From Pseudomonas orientalis (GTDB lineage: Bacteria > Pseudomonadota > Gammaproteobacteria > Pseudomonadales > Pseudomonadaceae), in the NCBI RefSeq assembly GCF_022807995.1, contig NZ_CP094351.1, positions 4,759,501 through 4,823,500 on the forward strand: DNA of 64,000 nucleotides, in the 5' to 3' direction. The translations under genes were made by a program, and so were the position numbers. Positions 53,632 through 61,949 of the stretch are shown here, in pieces. Numbering within the stretch: position 1 is the first letter of the stretch; each line of letters starts with the position of its first letter. Below the pieces are notes generated by a model. That model made no database searches and had not been told where the DNA came from. It saw only the letters and a list, made by a program, of their open reading frames with translations.

Positions 53632-53948
53632 CAGCTTTTATACCTGGGCACAGGGCGATAGCAGCCCGCCAGATCGATACGCGTCTGCCATTGGGCCGCA
53701 CTGACCTGGTCTTTGACATGCTGTGGCAATAAAACCGGGGCTAGGCTCACGCTATTGACCTCCTTGGCGCACTTATTGTTTTTTAAGTGATGGGCCAGTC
53801 TAGTCAGACGCCCTGGCTTGCGAAGTTGCCTTCGCAGCCAGCTTGATGACTGAGCGAGTCAGCCAGGAGAATAGTACAAATCGGTGTCAGGGAAGCGCCG
53901 TCAATAAAAGCACGCCGGACCGTGCGCCCCAGACGACGCGCCCACTTG
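53632..53948. other. Intergenic region between hydrolase and flavodoxin
   Basis: About 317 bases without a supported gene. A hairpin-forming element, CTGGCTTGCGAAG/CTTCGCAGCCAG, lies at 53811-53841; it may be a REP-like palindrome or a terminator without a T-run for the flavodoxin transcript. Confidence 0.4.
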
Positions 53949-54404
53949 CTACTGTTGCAGGGCAGTCACAAACTCGGCCAGCCACGGCTCGGCGTCGCTC
54001 TCCGGGGTCACGCTTTCGCTGGCGTCCAGGCGCAGCATCGGCAGCACTTCGCGCAGGCCCAACTCAGCGAACACTTCACGCATTTGCTCGCCACCGCCGC
54101 AGAAGGTATCGCCGTAGCTGGCGTCACCCAGGCCAATGACCGCACCGGGCAGGCCACGCCAGGCGGCGGGGAGTTGGTCGCGAATACTTGAATACAGTGG
54201 CTGCAGGTTGTCGGGCAACTCGCCCATGCCGGTGGTCGATGTGACCGCCAGGAACGCCTGGGGGGCGAATGCCTGAACGTCCGCCAGCGTGGCGCGCGGG
54301 TTGTGCCAGGCCTCAAAACCCGCTGCGTTGAGGATGTCCCGGGCGTGGCGGGCAACTTCTTCAGCCGTGCCGTAGACCGAGCCGGAAAGGATGGCGACTT
54401 TCAT
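53949..54404 (-). CDS. MioC-like flavodoxin
   Basis: About 151 residues from ATG 54404 (MKVAILSGSVYGTAEEVARHARDILNAAGFEA); ATG 54407 precedes it by one codon. The FMN-phosphate loop SGSVYGTAEEVA, TSTTGMGELPDNL and GLGDASYGDTFCGGG flavin-binding loops are those of short flavodoxins. Soluble one-electron carrier; partner unknown. Confidence 0.9.
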   Translation of the reverse strand: MKVAILSGSVYGTAEEVARHARDILNAAGFEAWHNPRATLADVQAFAPQAFLAVTSTTGMGELPDNLQPLYSSIRDQLPAAWRGLPGAVIGLGDASYGDTFCGGGEQMREVFAELGLREVLPMLRLDASESVTPESDAEPWLAEFVTALQQ

Positions 54405-54530
54405 CAATCTGATCCTGTCATTGAACGAAAGCGTAGGATATTAGCAGTTGCACCAGGGTTTCAGTGCGAGCCGTGCAACCTTCAGAATTTGTCATAAACT
54501 TGCATCGTCAAAACAAGCCATGGAACGCTC

Positions 54531-54998
54531 ATGATTAACGCCAAGCTGCTGCAGATGGTTGTCAACGCGTCCAACGACGGCATCGTCGTTGCCGAACGCG
54601 AGGGCGAAGAGAAGCCGCTGATCTACGTCAACCCCGCGTTCGAACGGCTGACCGGTTATACCCTGGACGAAATTCTCTATCAGGATTGCCGCTTCCTGCA
54701 GGCGGGCGATCGCGACCAGCCGGCCCTGATGGCGATCCGCGAAGCGCTCGACAGCGGCGGCGCCTGCCGAGAGATTCTGCGCAACTACCGCAAAGACGGT
54801 ACGCACTTCTGGAACGAGCTCTCACTGTCGACGGTGTACAACGCAGCCGACCAGCAGACCTATTTCGTCGGTGTGCAAAAAGACGTCACCACCCAGGTAA
54901 AGGCGCAGCAACGCGTAGCGCAGTTGGAGGCCCAAGTTGCCGAGCTTAAAGCCGAGCTGGCGGCGCTCAAGTCAACGAGCGGCGTTAACAAGCTGTAA
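54531..54998 (+). CDS. Short LOV blue-light photoreceptor
   Basis: A 155-residue protein: one LOV domain (~10-120) with adduct-forming Cys C53 in DEILYQDCRFLQAGDRDQPALMAIREAL, the FMN-binding LOV motif, and NYRKDGTHFWNELSLS, followed by a C-terminal helix (~125-150, LEAQVAELKAELAALK) that dimerises. It closely matches the pattern of PpSB1-LOV of P. putida, including Cys at position 53. No output domain, so it must act through a partner; the LitR-like gene 660 bases downstream is the candidate. Confidence 0.95.
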   Translation: MINAKLLQMVVNASNDGIVVAEREGEEKPLIYVNPAFERLTGYTLDEILYQDCRFLQAGDRDQPALMAIREALDSGGACREILRNYRKDGTHFWNELSLSTVYNAADQQTYFVGVQKDVTTQVKAQQRVAQLEAQVAELKAELAALKSTSGVNKL

Positions 54999-55056
54999 AA
55001 AATGCCTTTTTTAGCGCAATAATGGCCTTTTAATGCGCAACCTTTGAGCTCTATCA

Positions 55057-55662
55057 ATGCATCGCGATGCCCTATTGACTCAGGACGAGCTGGATTTTAT
55101 CCAGAACATGCAGCACAACCCGCAGCTCAACCTGCGGGATGCAGGGTCGAGCCTGACGGTAAATGGCGGAGCGCAGATTCGCGATCTGCTGACCCGCTTG
55201 GCCGCCCATGATCAAGTCACCATCCAGGCGCAGTTCGACAACCAGCAACTGACCTTTCCTCTGCATCTGGTGGAGGATGAGTTTCATGCGGTGCATCTCA
55301 GGTTGGGCGTGCCGAGTATTTTTGAAGACGGGCCGATGGTTCGCCCATGGCGCCTGGCCCTCGAAGCGCCGGTGGCCCTGGAGAACATCAAGGGCTACGC
55401 CAGCGCGCTGTGGGTGCACCAAGTATCATTCAAGGGTGTGCTGGTAGAAGGACGTGGCCGAACCCGACCGCCCAAAACCTTTTCGTTGTGGTTCAGCCCG
55501 TCCGGTTACGAACGCATTGCGCTGCGCGGCACGCTGGAGCGGGAAACCGCCCGGGGATTGTTCGCCTACCGCTTGAATCAGAGTGACGCGGGTGAAATCG
55601 AGCGCCTGCGCCAGTTCATCCTGCACCAGCATCGTCTGGTGCATCCGCATGTACACGCCTGA
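55057..55662 (+). CDS. Protein of unknown function between LOV and LitR genes
   Basis: A 201-residue soluble protein, 58 bases after the LOV gene on the same strand. Sequence: LTQDELDFIQNMQ...FPLHLVEDEFHAVHLRLGVPSIFEDGPMVRPWRLAL...FSLWFSPSGYERIALRG. The middle has a beta-rich pattern that could be PilZ-like, but RxxxR and (D/N)xSxxG motifs are not evident. It ends 2 bases from the convergent LitR gene stop. Function not recognised. Confidence 0.7.
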   Translation: MHRDALLTQDELDFIQNMQHNPQLNLRDAGSSLTVNGGAQIRDLLTRLAAHDQVTIQAQFDNQQLTFPLHLVEDEFHAVHLRLGVPSIFEDGPMVRPWRLALEAPVALENIKGYASALWVHQVSFKGVLVEGRGRTRPPKTFSLWFSPSGYERIALRGTLERETARGLFAYRLNQSDAGEIERLRQFILHQHRLVHPHVHA

Positions 55663-55664
55663 GA

Positions 55665-56615
55665 TCAGGTATCCAGGCCGCCGCTGAGAAACCGCTGCAG
55701 ACGCTGCTGCATCTGGCGCGCTTCGCTGCCCAGGCAACCAATGGACGTACCGGCCAGATCGGCCTGCAACAGCTCCGATGCAGCGCCTGCCAGCAGCAGC
55801 GGGCAGTTGAGGGTCAATGCCAGGCGGTTCAAACGCGCATTCAGGTCCTGTTTGTGTGAGTGATTGGAGAAAATGACCAACGCCTGGGGGCGGACCTTTT
55901 CACAGACCAGGGTCAACTCGTCGACCGGCTGACCCAGGCACAGCACCTTCACGGTCAAATCCTCACCGCTCATCAGCAGCGCCGCCACCAGTAGCTCCAG
56001 TTCCCGGCACTCGCCAGGCATGGCGCTGAGTAATAGGCGGGGGGCTGGCGACGCGCTCGCTGCCTGCAGGCGCAGGAAAGTCTGCACACGCAGGAAAGCG
56101 TCGAAAAACAGCCACTCACTGGCCTGGCCGAAACGGCCCTGACGGCGCAGCAAGTCGTTCCACAGCGGCATCAGGATGTCCTGGAACGCGACGCTCAAGG
56201 GATAGGTAGAGAAAATCTGACCGTACACGCTTGCCAACTGGCGGTCGTCGAAAGCACTGATGGCCTGCATCAGACGAGCCCGCCACTGCGGCCATTCGCT
56301 GACATCAACCGCGTCACGCTCGGCGCGTATCGCGTCGGCCTGTTGACTGTCACGGGCCAGAAGCTTGCCTACCTTGCTCACTGCGACGCCGCGCTCAGTC
56401 CACTGGAGAATACGATTGACGGTCTCGATATCGGTCCTGGAGTAGAGGCGGTGCCCGCTTTCGGTGCGCACGGGCCGGATCAGCCCATAACGCCGCTCCC
56501 ATGCCCGCAGAGTGACGGGATTGACGCCTGTCAATCTTGCGACTTCCCGAATAGGGAACAGTTGCTCCGAATCAGTCGATTCCAGCTGCAAAGTGCTATT
56601 AGTCGGTGCGGTAAT
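55665..56615 (-). CDS. MerR family regulator, class II LitR-like
   Basis: About 316 residues if GTG 56615 is used (VITAPTNSTLQLESTDSEQLFPIREV); the frame is open to ATG 56711 and starts between are possible. The N-terminal MerR helix-turn-helix (FPIREVARLTGVNPVTLRAWERRYGLIRPVRTESGHRLYS) is followed by a Met-synthase-like helical region and a Rossmann-like C-terminus without the DxHxxG cobalamin-binding motif. This is the hallmark of class II LitR, which in P. putida works with a short LOV protein instead of B12 to induce genes in light. The LOV gene is 667 bases away and the divergent gene at 56834 is a likely target. Confidence 0.85.
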   Translation of the reverse strand: MTAPTNSTLQLESTDSEQLFPIREVARLTGVNPVTLRAWERRYGLIRPVRTESGHRLYSRTDIETVNRILQWTERGVAVSKVGKLLARDSQQADAIRAERDAVDVSEWPQWRARLMQAISAFDDRQLASVYGQIFSTYPLSVAFQDILMPLWNDLLRRQGRFGQASEWLFFDAFLRVQTFLRLQAASASPAPRLLLSAMPGECRELELLVAALLMSGEDLTVKVLCLGQPVDELTLVCEKVRPQALVIFSNHSHKQDLNARLNRLALTLNCPLLLAGAASELLQADLAGTSIGCLGSEARQMQQRLQRFLSGGLDT

Positions 56616-56833
56616 CACGTTATTTCTGACAGAAGTCACCAGGAATGGAGCCTCATTTAACGCATTTAAACCTGTCTTTTTCAAGGCCTCTGGACTTCGG
56701 ACCAACGTCACTGGCGTATTTCCTCAAAACAGGAATAATCCTTGCCTGTTTTTTCAGTGCAGTGGCACTACCCGCCGCTGCGCTCGTGCGCCGCCTACCC
56801 GGTCAAGCGCACCCGTTTATCTGGAGATACACA

Positions 56834-57391
56834 ATGTCTACCTCCCCCGTCACCTTGATGGTTGCGCGTCGTGTGGCCAAAGGTCGCTACGAAGAATTGA
56901 TGGCCTGGCTGCGCGAAGGCGAGCAATTGGCCACGGATTTTCCCGGTTACCTGGGTTCCGGCGTGCTCGCACCGCCGCCCCATGATGATGAATTCCAGAT
57001 CATCTTCCGCTTCGCCGATGAAAAGACCCTGCATGCCTGGGAGTTTTCCGCGTCGCGCAGTGCCTGGCTGAGCCGTGGCAGCGAGCTGTTTGCCGACCCG
57101 TCCGAACATCGCGTGAGCGGCATCGATGGCTGGTTCGGTGCCGTGGGCGCACGCCCGCCGCGCTGGAAACAGGCGGTGGCGATCTGGCTGGCGTTTTTCC
57201 CGGTGTCGCTGCTGTTCAATTTCGGCCTGGCCCCCCTGCTTGGCGAGCTGGACCTGTTCAGCCGAGTGCTGGTCAGCACCTTGGCGCTGACCCCGCTGAT
57301 GGTTTACCTGTTCATCCCGTTGTCGACGCACCTGCTGGCGAACTGGCTGCATCCAACCGCGCCGCGCAAGGTCAGCGAAGCCGCTGTCTGA
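56834..57391 (+). CDS. Antibiotic biosynthesis monooxygenase-type membrane protein
   Basis: About 185 residues from ATG 56834, preceded by GGAGAT; the frame is open to 56645. An ABM/dimeric alpha-beta barrel domain (~1-100; VTLMVARRVAKGRYEELMAWLREGEQLATDFPGYLGSGVL...FQIIFRFADEKTLHAWEFSASRSAWLSRG) is followed by two transmembrane helices (AVAIWLAFFPVSLLFNFGLAPLL; VLVSTLALTPLMVYLFIPLSTHLL). Divergent from the LitR-like gene. Function unknown; a light-controlled target is plausible. Confidence 0.85.
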   Translation: MSTSPVTLMVARRVAKGRYEELMAWLREGEQLATDFPGYLGSGVLAPPPHDDEFQIIFRFADEKTLHAWEFSASRSAWLSRGSELFADPSEHRVSGIDGWFGAVGARPPRWKQAVAIWLAFFPVSLLFNFGLAPLLGELDLFSRVLVSTLALTPLMVYLFIPLSTHLLANWLHPTAPRKVSEAAV

Positions 57392-57448
57392 GTACAGGGG
57401 AGACGGGTCACTGGTATAGTTTGCATCTGCCAGCGACTCGAGCCTCCC

Positions 57449-58159
57449 ATGACTGCAACCAACGCCCCGATCCTGATCACCGGTGCCGGCCAGCGTGTCG
57501 GCCTGTATTGCGCCGAGCGCCTGCTGGACGAAGGGCAACCGGTGATATTCAGCTACCGCAGCGAACGTCCAGGTGTGCAGCGCCTGCGCGAACGCGGCGC
57601 GGTCGGCCTGTTTGCCGATTTTTCCAGCGAGGCGGGAATCCTGGCGTTCATCGCTGAGCTGAAGACACAGACCGACGCGCTGCGCGCGATCATCCACAAC
57701 GCCTCGGCCTGGGTCGCGGAAACGCCGGGCGACGAAAGCCGCGCCTTTATCGATATGTTCAGCGTGCACATGCTTGCGCCGTACCTGATCAACCTGCATT
57801 GTTCACCTCTGCTGCACCGCTCGACACCGGCCGACATCGTGCATATCAGCGACGATGTGGTGCGCAAGGGCAGCCGTCAGCACATCGCCTATTGCGCCAC
57901 CAAGGCCGGGCTCGACAGCCTCACGCTGTCGTTTGCCGCGCAGTTCGCGCCGTTGATCAAGGTCAACGGCATAGCACCGGCCATGGTGATGTTCAATGAA
58001 GGCGACGACGCGGCCTATCGCGCCAGGGTCCTGGCCAAGTCGGCACTGGGCATCGAGCCCGGGCCGCAAGTGATCTACCAGAGCGTGCGTTACCTGCTGG
58101 ACAACCCCTATGTCACCGGGACCACCCTGACCGTCAACGGCGGGCGGCACATCAAGTAA
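57449..58159 (+). CDS. folM: Dihydromonapterin reductase
   Basis: A 236-residue SDR (ILITGAGQRVGLYCAERLL; catalytic YCATKAGLDSL) of the FolM type, which reduces dihydromonapterin to tetrahydromonapterin. It is the first gene of a folM-folE-folX unit: folE starts 20 bases after its stop. In Pseudomonas, tetrahydromonapterin is the cofactor of phenylalanine hydroxylase. Confidence 0.9.
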   Translation: MTATNAPILITGAGQRVGLYCAERLLDEGQPVIFSYRSERPGVQRLRERGAVGLFADFSSEAGILAFIAELKTQTDALRAIIHNASAWVAETPGDESRAFIDMFSVHMLAPYLINLHCSPLLHRSTPADIVHISDDVVRKGSRQHIAYCATKAGLDSLTLSFAAQFAPLIKVNGIAPAMVMFNEGDDAAYRARVLAKSALGIEPGPQVIYQSVRYLLDNPYVTGTTLTVNGGRHIK

Positions 58160-58179
58160 GCCGTTTGTGAGGATGTTGT

Positions 58180-58740
58180 ATGACTTTGTCCCTGCCCCAC
58201 CATTACCGCGAGATTCTCAAGGGCCTGGGTGAAGATCCTGAGCGCGAAGGCCTGCTCGATACGCCCAAGCGCGCCGCCAAGGCGATGCAGTATCTGTGTC
58301 ATGGCTACGAGCAGAACCTGCAGGACATCGTCAACGGCGCATTGTTCGCCTCCGACAATGACGAGATGGTGATCCTCAAGGACATTGAGTTGTACTCGCT
58401 GTGCGAGCATCACCTGCTGCCCTTTATCGGCAAGGCCCACGTGGCCTATATTCCGACCGGCAAGGTGCTGGGCCTGTCGAAGCTGGCGCGCATCGTCGAC
58501 ATGTTCGCCCGGCGCCTGCAGATCCAGGAAAACCTCACGCGGCAGATCGCCGACGCCATCCAGGACGTGACCCAGGCCGCCGGCGTGGCGGTGGTGATCG
58601 AAGCCAGGCACATGTGCATGATGATGCGCGGCGTGGAAAAACAGAATTCAACCATGAACACCTCGGTGATGCTCGGCGCCTTCCGCGAGTCGAACACCAC
58701 GCGCATGGAGTTCCTGCAACTGATTGGACGGAGCAAGTAG
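58180..58740 (+). CDS. folE: GTP cyclohydrolase I
   Basis: A 186-residue enzyme making 7,8-dihydroneopterin triphosphate from GTP. Zinc and catalytic motifs: LCEHHLLPFIGKAHVAYIP and MCMMMRGVEKQNSTMNTSVMLGAF. Second gene of the pterin unit, 2 bases before folX. Confidence 0.95.
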   Translation: MTLSLPHHYREILKGLGEDPEREGLLDTPKRAAKAMQYLCHGYEQNLQDIVNGALFASDNDEMVILKDIELYSLCEHHLLPFIGKAHVAYIPTGKVLGLSKLARIVDMFARRLQIQENLTRQIADAIQDVTQAAGVAVVIEARHMCMMMRGVEKQNSTMNTSVMLGAFRESNTTRMEFLQLIGRSK

Positions 58741-58742
58741 CA

Positions 58743-59114
58743 ATGCCACAACTTCAACCAGGCATGGCGCGCATCCGGGTCAAGGACCTGTGCCTGCGCA
58801 CCTTTATCGGCATCAACGAGGACGAAATCCTCAACAAGCAGGATGTGCTGATCAACCTCACCATCCTGTATGCCGCCCAGGAAGCCGTGCGCGATAATGA
58901 CATCGACCATGCCTTGAATTACCGCACCATCACCAAGGCGATCATCGCCCACGTCGAAGGCAACCGTTTTGCCCTGCTCGAGCGCCTGACCCAGGAGTTG
59001 CTGGACCTGGTGATGAGCAACGAATCGGTGCTGTATGCCGAAGTCGAAGTGGACAAGCCCCATGCGCTGCGTTTTGCCGAGTCGGTTTCGATTACTCTGG
59101 CGGCCAGCCGCTGA
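58743..59114 (+). CDS. folX: Dihydroneopterin triphosphate 2'-epimerase
   Basis: A 123-residue FolX/FolB-fold protein (IRVKDLCLRTFIGINEDEILNKQDVLINLTILYAAQEAV ... NYRTITKAIIAHVEGNRFALLERLTQELLDLVM ... VEVDKPHALRFAESVSITL). With FolE and FolM it forms the route to tetrahydromonapterin. ATG 58743 is 2 bases after the folE stop. Confidence 0.9.
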   Translation: MPQLQPGMARIRVKDLCLRTFIGINEDEILNKQDVLINLTILYAAQEAVRDNDIDHALNYRTITKAIIAHVEGNRFALLERLTQELLDLVMSNESVLYAEVEVDKPHALRFAESVSITLAASR

Positions 59115-59130
59115 TACTCAAGTGAGCCCT

Positions 59131-59427
59131 ATGAACGACCAACAACGCCTCGAACTCGAAGCCGCCGCCTTTCGCCGGCTGGTAGCCCACCTGGACAGCC
59201 GCAAGGATGTACAGAACATCGACCTGATGAACCTGGCCGGCTTCTGCCGCAACTGCCTGTCCAAGTGGTACAAGGCCGAGGCCGATGAGCGCCGGATCGA
59301 GCTGAGCCTCGATGACGCCCGTGAAGTGGTGTACGGCATGTCGTACGCGCAGTGGAAAGCCCAATACCAGAAAGAAGCCAACGCCGACCAGCAAGCGGCG
59401 TTCGCCCAAGGAAAACCCCATGACTGA
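59131..59427 (+). CDS. DUF1244 family protein
   Basis: A 98-residue protein: LMNLAGFCRNCLSKWYKAEADERRIELSLDDAREVVYGMSYAQWKAQYQ, with the CRNCLSKWY core typical of DUF1244. Small, cytoplasmic, unknown function; overlaps the HopJ gene by 8 bases and follows the pterin genes closely. Confidence 0.9.
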   Translation: MNDQQRLELEAAAFRRLVAHLDSRKDVQNIDLMNLAGFCRNCLSKWYKAEADERRIELSLDDAREVVYGMSYAQWKAQYQKEANADQQAAFAQGKPHD

Positions 59428-59761
59428 CCTGAACACCCTGCGCACCAGCCTCAACAGCGGCGAACACGCCTTTGCCGATACCCTGGCCTTTGTAGCCGCA
59501 GGTTATGACTACCAGCCGCAAGCCTTCACCAACGGCGAGGTGGAAAATGCCGCCGGCCAGAACGAAGGCTCGTGCAAGACCCTGGGATTGGCATTGCTGG
59601 AAGGGTTGAGCGATCAGGAAGCGTTGCTGGCGTTTGGCGAGCATTACCGTTCGGTGGTGGCGACGCCTGAAGGCTCTGATCACGGAAATATCCGCGCGTT
59701 GATCGCCCACGGCCTGGCCGGTGTGAAATTCACCGCCGAGCCACTGACCCGCAAATCCTGA
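59420..59761 (+). CDS. HopJ-type III effector family protein
   Basis: A 113-residue protein of the HopJ family (FADTLAFVAAGYDYQPQAFTNGEVENAAGQNEGSCKTLGLALLEGLSDQEALLAFGEHYRSVVATPEGSDHGNIRALIAHG). The name comes from a P. syringae effector, but homologues are widespread in bacteria without type III secretion and are probably housekeeping proteins. Overlaps DUF1244 by 8 bases. Confidence 0.9.
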   Translation: MTDLNTLRTSLNSGEHAFADTLAFVAAGYDYQPQAFTNGEVENAAGQNEGSCKTLGLALLEGLSDQEALLAFGEHYRSVVATPEGSDHGNIRALIAHGLAGVKFTAEPLTRKS

Positions 59762-59779
59762 GTCATACACAAATCAAAA

Positions 59780-59870
59780 TGCGGGAGGGGGCTTGCCCCC
59801 GATTGCGGTGGTTCAGTAACAAATGTACTGACTGACACACTGCTATCGGGGGCAAGCCCCCTCCCACATT
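59780..59870. repeat. REPIN (spacer type A)
   Basis: Inverted REP pair GCGGGAGGGGGCTTGCCCCC / complement, spacer ending ACTGACTGACACACTG, between the HopJ gene end and the trxB end. Confidence 0.9.
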
Positions 59871-59886
59871 TGTTTTGCAGTGCTGC

Positions 59887-60849
59887 TTAGAACGAGGCGT
59901 CTTTCAGACCATCGAGGTAACGCTCGGCATCCAGGGCCGCCATGCAACCGGCGCCGGCCGAGGTGATGGCTTGACGGTACACGTGGTCAGCTACGTCGCC
60001 GGCAGCGAAGATGCCTTCGATGTTGGTAGCGGTGGCATTGCCTTCACGGCCGCCCTGCACCACCAGGTAACCGTCTTTGGCTTCCAGCACGCCTTCGAAC
60101 AACGAGGTGTTCGGGGTGTGGCCGATGGCGATGAATACGCCGTCGACTTTCAACTCGTCGAAGCTGCCGTCGTTGTTCTTCAGGCGAGCGCCGGTCACGC
60201 CCATGTTGTCGCCCAGCACTTCGTCCAGGGTGGCGTTGAGCTTGAGGATGATCTTGCCTTCAGCGACACGGGCGTGCAGCTTGTCGATCAGGATCTTCTC
60301 GGCGCGGAAGGTTTCGCGGCGGTGCACCAGGGTCACGGTGCTGGCGATGTTGGCCAGGTACAGCGCCTCTTCCACGGCGGTGTTGCCGCCGCCGACCACA
60401 GCTACAGGCTTGTTGCGATAGAAGAAACCGTCGCAGGTCGCGCAGGCGGAAACGCCCTTGCCCATGAACGCTTCTTCCGAAGGCAGGCCCAGGTAACGCG
60501 CGCTGGCGCCGGTGGCGATGATCAAGGCGTCACAGGTGTAAACGCCGCTGTCGCCGATCAGGCTGTAAGGCTTCTTGGAGAAATCGACCTTGTTGATGTG
60601 GTCGAATACGATCTCGGTTTCAAAGCGCTCGGCGTGTTCCTTCATACGCTCCATCAGCACCGGGCCGGTCAGGCCATGGACATCGCCCGGCCAGTTGTCG
60701 ACTTCGGTGGTGGTGGTCAACTGACCGCCCGCCTGCATGCCGGTGATCAGCAGCGGCTTGAGGTTGGCCCGGGCAGCGTAGACGGCAGCGCTGTAACCGG
60801 CAGGGCCGGAACCGAGAATAATCACTCGCGAATGACGGGTATCAGACAT
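59887..60849 (-). CDS. trxB: Thioredoxin-disulfide reductase
   Basis: A 320-residue FAD/NADPH enzyme: GSGPAGYSAAVYAARANLKPLLITG (FAD), redox-active CATCDGFF, GGGNTAVEEALYLANI (NADPH), GIFAAGDVADHVYRQAITSAGAGCMAALDAE (FAD). Cytoplasmic; keeps thioredoxin reduced. Standard length. Confidence 0.97.
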   Translation of the reverse strand: MSDTRHSRVIILGSGPAGYSAAVYAARANLKPLLITGMQAGGQLTTTTEVDNWPGDVHGLTGPVLMERMKEHAERFETEIVFDHINKVDFSKKPYSLIGDSGVYTCDALIIATGASARYLGLPSEEAFMGKGVSACATCDGFFYRNKPVAVVGGGNTAVEEALYLANIASTVTLVHRRETFRAEKILIDKLHARVAEGKIILKLNATLDEVLGDNMGVTGARLKNNDGSFDELKVDGVFIAIGHTPNTSLFEGVLEAKDGYLVVQGGREGNATATNIEGIFAAGDVADHVYRQAITSAGAGCMAALDAERYLDGLKDASF

Positions 60850-61130
60850 GACTCACTCCTATCGACCGCCCGGACTACAAGACGGCTGGAATAAAAAAGG
60901 ACCGCGAAGCACTTGGGGAAGGCTTGAACTCGCGGATCCTGAAAATAATGGGTGCAGCGTATAGAGGGGGGCAAGATTAAGGAAATACGCAATAACAATC
61001 CAGCTCATAGGTGGTCTCTATGCAGTCGTCCCGGTTGATCGGTCGGTTTGTTACAGCTGATGTTGCCGCTTTCGCCCAGGAGGCAAAGCCGGTAAGGTCG
61101 GCGCGTTCGTCCCTTTGCTCGGAGTCCTCC

Positions 61131-61895
61131 ATGCCCGCCCCTGTTCTTTCCGGCCCGCAGTACCTGCGTGAAGGCCTCAAACTGGTGTTGAGCCCTGGCC
61201 TGCGCCTGTTCGTATTGCTGCCGCTGGCGATCAACCTGGTGCTGTTCGTGGGCTTGATCTATTTCGCCGGTCATCAGTTCAGCCTATGGGTCGACCATCT
61301 GATGCCGACGCTGCCAAGCTGGCTGAGCTTTCTGAATTACCTGATCTGGCCGCTGTTTGTGGTGCTGGTGGTGCTGATGGTGTTTTTCACCTTCACCATG
61401 CTCGCCAACATCATCGCGGCGCCGTTCAATGGCTTTCTATCGGAGAAAGTCGAAGTGGTGGTACGCGGCACCGACGACTTCCCGCCTTTCAGCTGGGGCG
61501 AGCTGATCGCGATGGTCCCGCGCACCCTGGCCCGGGAAATGCGCAAGCTGGGCTACTTCCTGCCACGGGCTATCGGCCTGTTCATCCTGTCGTTCATTCC
61601 GGTGGTCAACCTGATTGCCGCGCCGTTGTGGCTGCTGTTCGGCGTATGGATGATGGCGATCCAATACATCGACTACCCGGCCGATAACCACAAGCTGGGC
61701 TGGAACGAAATGCTCGCCTGGCTGCGCCAGAAACGCTGGCAGAGCATGAGCTTCGGCGGCGTCGTCTACCTGGTGCTGCTGGTGCCGGTGGTCAACCTGC
61801 TGATGATGCCGGCGGCGGTCGCCGGGGCCACGTTGTTCTGGGTGCGCGAGCAAGGTGCCGAGACGATGGCGGGGCAACAAGTAGCGCGGTCATAA
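61131..61895 (+). CDS. cysZ: CysZ sulfate transporter
   Basis: A 254-residue inner-membrane protein from ATG 61131 (MPAPVLSGPQYLREGLKLVLSPGLRLFVLLPLAINLVLF). Four main helices and the CysZ/EI24 pattern (NIIAAPFNGFLSEKVEVVV; NLIAAPLWLLFGVWMMAIQYIDYPADNH). Sulfate uptake for cysteine synthesis. Divergent from trxB. Confidence 0.9.
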   Translation: MPAPVLSGPQYLREGLKLVLSPGLRLFVLLPLAINLVLFVGLIYFAGHQFSLWVDHLMPTLPSWLSFLNYLIWPLFVVLVVLMVFFTFTMLANIIAAPFNGFLSEKVEVVVRGTDDFPPFSWGELIAMVPRTLAREMRKLGYFLPRAIGLFILSFIPVVNLIAAPLWLLFGVWMMAIQYIDYPADNHKLGWNEMLAWLRQKRWQSMSFGGVVYLVLLVPVVNLLMMPAAVAGATLFWVREQGAETMAGQQVARS

Positions 61896-61949
61896 ATCCA
61901 TCATGCCAGTGACACAATGACGACATGGCCCGCAGCGACACTGTGGGTC

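Noticed and set aside
59420..59761. Type III secretion effector, suggesting a virulence locus
   Set aside because: HopJ homologues are common in non-pathogens; no secretion genes are present and the gene overlaps DUF1244 in a housekeeping cluster.
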